Positions 13,763 through 18,687 of a stretch of 18,687 nt of DNA are shown here, piece by piece (position 1 is the first letter of the stretch; every line of letters starts with the position of its first letter). Position numbers and translations under genes: made by a program. Origin of the DNA: JAHFOW01 sp964370795. Its GTDB lineage: Bacteria; Planctomycetota; Brocadiia; Brocadiales; Brocadiaceae. The notes beneath the pieces are model-generated. The model saw only the letters and a list, made by a program, of their open reading frames with translations. It did no database searches and was not told the DNA's origin. The stretch is from assembly GCA_964370795.1 (NCBI GenBank), contig CAYJME010000048.1, positions 1-18,687 of the forward strand, in the 5' to 3' direction.

Positions 13763-14825
13763 ATGTGGTTTATCATCAAACGTCTATCACTGGGTATTTT
13801 CCTTATCGCCATTATTTCTGCCGTTTTGCTGGTAAGCGACTGGAATCAAAGGCAGGCAAGAAAGGCGGAGATGCTGCAAACAGTCATAAAACAGGCTGAA
13901 ACCGGGCAACTCTCAAAAAAATGGAAGATCAATCTGATTGAGTATTCGAACGTGCTGGACGTGGAGGACAGCGAAAGAGGCGTACTTGCCGGATTGGCCG
14001 ATGCCGGGCTTGTCAAGGGACGTGACTATGAGATAAAAATTCAGAATGCGCAGGGCGATATGGTAACGGTAAACGGGCTCATAGATGCCGCAATTTCGGA
14101 AGGAACAGACCTTCTGATTGCCCTGTCAACACCAACCCTTCAAGCTGCCATTCAGAGGGTGCGCAATATACCTGTTGTTTTTACCTATATCGCCAATGCC
14201 ATCGTTGCAGGCGCCGGCAAGAGCGATAACGATCATTTGCCAAACATAACCGGGGTTTATATGGAAGGCGCTTACGATGACATGATGGCAGCGCTTCGTG
14301 AATGCATTCCGTCTGTCCGTGTCATCGGAACGCTCTTTGTTCCTTCTGAAGTAAACACCGTCTTGCATAAAGACAAAATAACAACCGCCGCAAAAAAGGC
14401 GGGCNNNNNNNNNNGGCATAGAGGTAATTACCGTTGCGGCAAATACGAGCAGCGAAGTTTCAGATGCCGCAATGGCGTTGTGCAGTAAAAAGATTGATGT
14501 GCTTTGCCAGATTCCCGGAAATCTTACGGCCTCCTCATTTCCTGCTATTGTACGGGCGGCGAATATGGCAAAGCTGCCTGTATTTGCCTTTCAGAGTACA
14601 CAAGCGCACGCAGGCGCTGCCATTGTGCTTGCGCGTGATTATTACGACGGTGGCAGAGACGCCGGATTCATAGCGGCGCGGGTCATGCGCGGTGAAAATC
14701 CTGAAAAAATTCCATTTATGCCGTACACAAAAACCAAATTGATTATCAATATTGAGTCTGCAAGAAAAGTAGGGTTAGTAATTCCGCCTTCTCTGATTCA
14801 AAGGGCCACGGAAGTAATTGAGTGA
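13763..14825 (+). CDS. ABC_sub_bind substrate-binding protein interrupted by a scaffold gap
   Basis: The start MWFIIKRLSLGIFLIAIISA closely matches the N-terminus of the preceding protein (WWFAMRRLSFGIFLIV), so the two genes are paralogues. This copy has one binding unit, nearest to the second unit of its neighbour (VFTYIANAIVAGAGKSDNDHLP against VFTYVYDPIAAGAGKTRTDHLP). The frame runs to AAKKAG (GGC at 14402-14404), then 10 Ns, then GIEVITVAAN from GGC at 14415 to TGA at 14823-14825. The two sides are one base out of phase across ten Ns, so the N-length is a placeholder. Homologues read ...G-I-x-(L/V) without an insertion, so little or nothing may be missing. Total about 350 residues, normal for the family. 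No clear ribosome site precedes 13763. Confidence 0.85.
14405..14414. other. Assembly gap of 10 Ns
   Basis: The run of Ns is flanked on both sides by GGC inside one coding sequence. It is most simply a scaffold join of two contigs that abut or overlap by a few bases. Confidence 0.95.
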
Positions 14826-15253
14826 TGACCTTTAGTCGTCTGTTAGTAGTAACGACTTTAGTCGTTATACCCGCGTATCATCTATCACCCACGATTATCG
14901 TCGCGGAGTTTTTAAAGCCAGTTGTAGTCAAATGCCTTTGATGCGCTTGTTTTCATAACAAATAAGGAGCGAATTTGCCCCGGAAATATATAAATCTTCA
15001 AATCTGTGCCTTGCATTTCGAATCTGCTTATAAATTAAATCATCCTCTAACCTCTATTTTTTCCAGACTGTTTTTATACTCAAAATCCCTGAAGGACAAC
15101 AGTTGCCGGATGATCGAACTCAGTTGCTTTGAGAATATTTAATAAAAATATTTTCCTTATGAGATATTTTTAAAAATTTTTCCAGATAATCCTTCCCGGT
15201 CAATGGTATACCTGATTTCAGAAACCCTGCAATCCAATGGTTGTTTAAGGTAA
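14826..15253. other. Gene-free stretch between convergent units, with a REP-like half element
   Basis: This 428-base stretch separates the plus-strand signalling cluster from the minus-strand helicase. At 14846-14866 GTAGTAACGACTTTAGTCGTT is a palindromic relative of the repeat at 11531, and a weaker piece (GACCTTTAGTCGTC) precedes it. I see no convincing coding frame, RNA gene or strong terminator in the remainder. Confidence 0.6.
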
Positions 15254-16546
15254 TCATCCACCACGGCGGTTTTCCTCATACATCTCTGCTGGCATAGGGT
15301 ATCGTAATCTCCAAATAACCTTGATTGGTCGTTCACTTTCATAATCGACAAGATCGGCAGGCCCCAAGTATACAAATGGGACAGCAATCCCATTTTTTTT
15401 CTTCACGTCTCGTGCAAATAACAGAACGGTATAGCCACGCTTTTTATGATGAATCAGATTCTGGCCAGTCTCGCTATCTTGTGTGGTGTTTGACTGTGAT
15501 TCCCAGTGTAATAGTTCCCGGCTGATAGGGTAATCCGCATACATGGTACTTGGGGAGAATTCGCGCTCGGTTTTCTGGAATGTAATAAGTAAAGCGTACG
15601 CCTTTAAATCTCTGAAGTGTAGCACACCAACACCGGTTTGACCAGCGGATTCGAGCATTGCCTGTCCAAGCGCAGCCTTTATATCCACGTTGCTATACTG
15701 CGCATGAAGTTCAAATGTGCATGGAAAGGGAACATCTACAGGAATCCCGCTGATTCGAGTTTCTGTAGCTGCCCATTCGAGAATATCATCCAGGTCGGCA
15801 AGTATAGATGGGTTGCCTGCAAGCCGTCTAAATGAATCCTCAATAGTCTTGATTCCAAGCTTTGCGCCAGGTTTGCTCCACAATCGGTAATGAACAGACA
15901 ATATGGATTCACCAGCTATAGATATTGCCCCTGATAAATCGCCTTGTCGGAGTCTTGCTACAACCTGGCGTAAGCAATTGATTTCTTTATGGCCAGTTGT
16001 GAATGCAGCCCTTAGAAGAGCGTCCTTAAGCTGAACGATGTCTGGATCAAGTGGTGGTGGTACGAGGCGTGCTTTAGCTTTCCAACCAGACCATGTTTCT
16101 CTTACAAGTAGCATGTCAGGCTCATATTCATGATAACGCACGAAGTTGCTAAAAGTAAGAGGCAACCTCGATTCACTCTCAAAGGTTTGCAAACGCTCTG
16201 GAATTTGTACAGCAAGGTTTCGTAAATTCTCACGGATGTTTGTAAGAACGTATTCTCGTGCAAGACGGTCAAGTTGGATAGAACATCCTGCAGGAAGATG
16301 GGGAAAATTGAGCTCAACCTCTCGATCGATTGCAAAGCGATGTTTAGGCAATAAAGCTTTAAGCTTTAGATCGATGCGGTAACGCCTATGAGCTTGGCCG
16401 ATAAAATCAAGAACTGTTAAACAATCTTTTCCGGGCGCGTGTCGTAACCCTCGGCCCAACTGTTGTAAAAACACAGTAAGGCTTTCTGTTGGTCTTAAAA
16501 ATAAAACGGTATTCACTTCAGGGACATCAAGCCCCTCATTAAGCAC
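15254..16546 (-). CDS. C-terminal half of split PLD/DEAD-helicase: helicase motif VI and DUF3427-like region
   Basis: This 430-residue frame can start at GTG 16546, but it is in the same frame as the upstream half. Only one TGA (16582-16580) and 11 sense codons (EGKLSFLFTRD region) lie between the two. It opens with LNEGLDVPEV and FLRPTES, then motif VI QQLGRGLRHAPGK (residues about 28-40). These are the end of helicase domain 2. The remainder resembles the DUF3427 C-terminal region of PLD-helicase proteins, including LLHWESQSNT, GQNLIHHKKRGY, LLFARD, PFVYLGPADLVDYESERP and a final RLRYPMP. Without the N-terminal half it lacks Walker A and the PLD nuclease, so it cannot act alone as a helicase. 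It is probably part of a pseudogene or of a protein made by TGA readthrough. Confidence 0.85.
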   Translation of the reverse strand: MLNEGLDVPEVNTVLFLRPTESLTVFLQQLGRGLRHAPGKDCLTVLDFIGQAHRRYRIDLKLKALLPKHRFAIDREVELNFPHLPAGCSIQLDRLAREYVLTNIRENLRNLAVQIPERLQTFESESRLPLTFSNFVRYHEYEPDMLLVRETWSGWKAKARLVPPPLDPDIVQLKDALLRAAFTTGHKEINCLRQVVARLRQGDLSGAISIAGESILSVHYRLWSKPGAKLGIKTIEDSFRRLAGNPSILADLDDILEWAATETRISGIPVDVPFPCTFELHAQYSNVDIKAALGQAMLESAGQTGVGVLHFRDLKAYALLITFQKTEREFSPSTMYADYPISRELLHWESQSNTTQDSETGQNLIHHKKRGYTVLLFARDVKKKNGIAVPFVYLGPADLVDYESERPIKVIWRLRYPMPAEMYEENRRGG

Positions 16547-16579
16547 ATCGCGGGTAAACAGAAAAGATAATTTACCCTC

Positions 16580-18397
16580 TCAAAAATTTCGCAAAAGAGC
16601 AGGTCGCGCTTCATCGTTTGTCTCTCCTATAAGAACAGCGGACGGAATCCCACGGTCGTTGAACATTTGTGACATATATTTCGCGTGCTTAACCGATACA
16701 CAAAATCCGATACCTCTTACGAGAGATAAATCAGGTTCGTAGCGCAGGAGTGCATTGAGTATAGCGTCAAGGCGTTGCCCAGCTAAAATATGGGCGCCGG
16801 TATAGACGTTCTCAAGCTCTTGGATATCATATTTACCATTTTTCCAAAATTTGTCTTCACTGATAGATACCGGATCGGTAACACCAAAGTAATGAAACGG
16901 GCAAAGCAGTTTTTCCTCGAGAGCTTCCGGCAAACGGATCTCTGCCGCAAGCCGGTTTCCAAAATCTGCTGCAACACTTTTCCCATCCATACGCTCAGGT
17001 GTTGCCGTCAGACCAAGCAATATACGAGGTTTAAAATGGTCAAAAATAGGACGATAACTTTCAGCCGGCCCGTGATGTACTTCATCAATAACAATGTAAT
17101 TGTAAAAATCTTTGTTAACTTGTTCCCATAGCCTACGACTTGTCAGCATATCTACCGAACAGAACAAATGGTCCATGCGAATTGGTTGAAACGGGCCAAC
17201 AAGGAGTTCCCCAAAATCAGCCATTCGCAATACATTTCTAAATGTGGCTATAGCCTGTTCAAGAATTTCTCGCCGATGCGCAACAAATAGAAGCCGTGCT
17301 TGACTACGATGTCTTTCAAAGAAACGCTTGAAATCAAAGGCTGCTATGACTGTTTTTCCCGTACCGGTGGCAGCAATGATAAGGTTATGCCAATGTCCAT
17401 GAATATTACGCTCTGATTCCAGTGCGTCGAGAATGCGTTCCTGAAAAGGGTGTGGACGAAGGTCGAAAAAAGCTATTGGTATTTGTGTTCTTGGATTACG
17501 GGCATGCCGTATAGCCTCACGTAATGGCTGGGGATTATTGAGATCATATCGAATGAACTCCTTACTGTTCCAATATGTCTCAAACTCTGCACAGAACTTA
17601 TTGAGTATGTGTTGCATATCCTGGGTCGTTATCTTAAGATTCCACTCGAGTCCACTCGTTATTGCCGCATGTGATATATTGGCCGAGCCGATGTAGGCCG
17701 TTGAGTAGCCAGACTTGTGGTAAAAATGATATGCCTTAGCGTGTAATCGCGTTCTATCAGTATCATAAGATACTCTTACCTCTACGTTTGGTTGCTTTGC
17801 CAGCCACTCCACCGCAGAAGGATCTGACACACCCATATATGAGGTGGTAATAACCCTGACAGGAACGTTACGCATTAGAAGGTCCTCAAAGCCGGGTATC
17901 AGAAGACGTAACCCTGACCACTTGATGAAAGAAACCAGTATATCTACACTATCGGCAGAGCGCATTTCTTGAAGCAATTCATGGGAAAGCTGAGGTTCGT
18001 GAGGTGAACCAGTAAACAAGCTGCTTTCGACAAGAGAGGTTACTGGACGCGGAATACCTTGCTGTGTATAATGAGGCGGTGTAATCTCTTCTAACACGGA
18101 TTCTTGATCCTGTACGAGCCTCATTTTTTTAAAATGATTTATGTTTATATCGTCTGATATCTGGTCGATCAACCTATTACAAAGGGCAAGACGTACATCA
18201 GGATTAACCTCCTGTCGCAGCACCTGTTCAATTACTTTGGCAATGAATGCGGCATAGCGTACAGGCTGTTCCTCTGGATCGAGCTTGGATAAAATAGATC
18301 GTATTTCAGGATGAGACTTAAGAGTCTCTCTCAATCTTTCATCGAGCAGGGCGTCATAGATGCCTGCAGGAAGAGAATCAATTTTATTGTACTGCAT
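16580..18397 (-). CDS. N-terminal half of split PLD-nuclease/DEAD-helicase (interrupted by in-frame TGA)
   Basis: The frame is 605 residues from ATG 18397, preceded by AAGGTGA that overlaps the stop of the Nudix gene. Residues about 120-285 are a phospholipase-D-like nuclease with H-x-K (H219, K221, in LHAKAYHF) and GSANIS (237-242). Residues about 310-605 are the helicase core: FQERILDAL (Q-motif region), Walker A ATGTGKT (343-349), DEVH box DEVHHG (438-443) and motif III LTATPER (463-469). The frame ends at LLRNF followed by TGA 16582-16580, then EGKLSFLFTRDVLNEGLDVP in the same frame. A CGA-to-TGA change of an Arg codon would explain it. The joined product, about 1047 residues, has the full length of PLD-DEAD-DUF3427 proteins, found in defence-like settings. 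Restriction-like DNA processing is inferred, not shown. Confidence 0.88.
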   Translation of the reverse strand: MQYNKIDSLPAGIYDALLDERLRETLKSHPEIRSILSKLDPEEQPVRYAAFIAKVIEQVLRQEVNPDVRLALCNRLIDQISDDININHFKKMRLVQDQESVLEEITPPHYTQQGIPRPVTSLVESSLFTGSPHEPQLSHELLQEMRSADSVDILVSFIKWSGLRLLIPGFEDLLMRNVPVRVITTSYMGVSDPSAVEWLAKQPNVEVRVSYDTDRTRLHAKAYHFYHKSGYSTAYIGSANISHAAITSGLEWNLKITTQDMQHILNKFCAEFETYWNSKEFIRYDLNNPQPLREAIRHARNPRTQIPIAFFDLRPHPFQERILDALESERNIHGHWHNLIIAATGTGKTVIAAFDFKRFFERHRSQARLLFVAHRREILEQAIATFRNVLRMADFGELLVGPFQPIRMDHLFCSVDMLTSRRLWEQVNKDFYNYIVIDEVHHGPAESYRPIFDHFKPRILLGLTATPERMDGKSVAADFGNRLAAEIRLPEALEEKLLCPFHYFGVTDPVSISEDKFWKNGKYDIQELENVYTGAHILAGQRLDAILNALLRYEPDLSLVRGIGFCVSVKHAKYMSQMFNDRGIPSAVLIGETNDEARPALLRNF

Positions 18398-18404
18398 TAA
18401 CGCA

Positions 18405-18687
18405 TCACCTTTGATGAGTCTTGAGAAATTCCCGATATAATTGTATCACTGGCCAATCTGCTTCTGCCCAGTCGAGTGTATGAAGTTCTTGAGGAATTAA
18501 CCAGGTAAGTGCTGCATGTTCATGAAGTGTAATTTCACCATCGATGATTGTACAAATGAACGGATGGAGTGTTACTAAAAATGTTTGGTAATTGTGCGTT
18601 ACAGGTGGAAGAGAATGGCCTACAGCGGCTTTTATGCCTAATTCTTCTTTCAATTCGCGCTTGAGACATTCTATAAGGCTTTCTCCG
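18405..18687 (-). CDS. Nudix hydrolase (5' end outside window)
   Basis: The C-terminal 93 residues are visible, ending at TGA 18407-18405. The Nudix box is intact at the edge: GES-x6-RELKEELGI, matching E-x7-REUxEExGU, whose Glu residues bind the metal. Downstream parts (NYQTFLVTLHPFICTI, EITLHEHAALTWLIPQEL, LDWAEADWPV) are typical of MutT-like 8-oxo-dGTP diphosphatase-type enzymes. Only 7 bases separate it from the helicase start, so the two genes are probably co-transcribed and may work together. The substrate cannot be told from this fragment. Confidence 0.88.
   Translation of the reverse strand, partial: GESLIECLKRELKEELGIKAAVGHSLPPVTHNYQTFLVTLHPFICTIIDGEITLHEHAALTWLIPQELHTLDWAEADWPVIQLYREFLKTHQR

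Noticed and set aside
1..18687. CRISPR array, tRNA, rRNA, transposase or integrase genes
   Set aside because: I looked for regularly spaced direct repeats, tRNA/rRNA-like conserved stretches and transposase motifs and saw none. The repeats present are single palindromic elements, not an array.

Overview
The window is accessory-type DNA from a Gram-negative-like bacterium. It is moderately AT-rich, uses TAA, TAG and TGA all as stops, and carries several families of short palindromic intergenic repeats. The repeat families, the C39-Rhs architecture and the partner-switching genes would suit an anammox planctomycete (Brocadiales) or a deltaproteobacterium-like genome. That is an impression, not a proof, because no phylogenetic marker is present. 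A 10-N run (14405-14414) shows this is a scaffold.

Left part, minus strand (1-7610): a secreted protein of ~100-residue repeats runs off the left edge (1-767). A short HicB-like gene on the plus strand (1054-1224) follows. Next comes a polymorphic-toxin locus, read right to left. It starts with a sigma70-like promoter (7606-7578), a cyclic-di-GMP-I (GEMM-I) riboswitch with an apparent terminator platform (7550-7408), and a large secreted protein with TPR-like, C39-peptidase-like and Rhs/YD-repeat regions (7168-3221). The toxin tip of that protein (3220-2910) is separated from it by one in-frame TAG and broken again by a -1 shift at an A7 run. Behind the tip lies a membrane-anchored putative immunity gene (2897-2355). 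A second, mostly deleted toxin tail (2194-2078) is followed by a second, paralogous immunity gene (2051-1470). The repeated unit 'NNCQD toxin tail + RHL/PP/LY/EKG immunity protein' is the most novel-looking system here.

Middle part, plus strand (7789-14825): an operon-like signalling cluster. An NMT1/THI5-like periplasmic binding protein overlaps (ATGA) a Cache-HAMP-PP2C (SpoIIE/RsbU-type) phosphatase. That gene overlaps (ATGA) an RsbW-like kinase, and a STAS anti-sigma antagonist follows. Two ABC_sub_bind (TrpX-like) proteins come next, one a tandem double-domain form and one single-domain gene interrupted by the scaffold gap. No permease or ATPase is present, so these binding proteins may be sensors feeding the partner switch rather than transporter parts.

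Right part, minus strand (18687-15254): a Nudix hydrolase (cut by the right edge) directly precedes a PLD-nuclease/DEAD-helicase/DUF3427-type protein, a combination that looks like genome defence. The helicase reading frame is interrupted by a single in-frame TGA at 16582-16580. The two halves are otherwise in the same frame and together form a complete protein.
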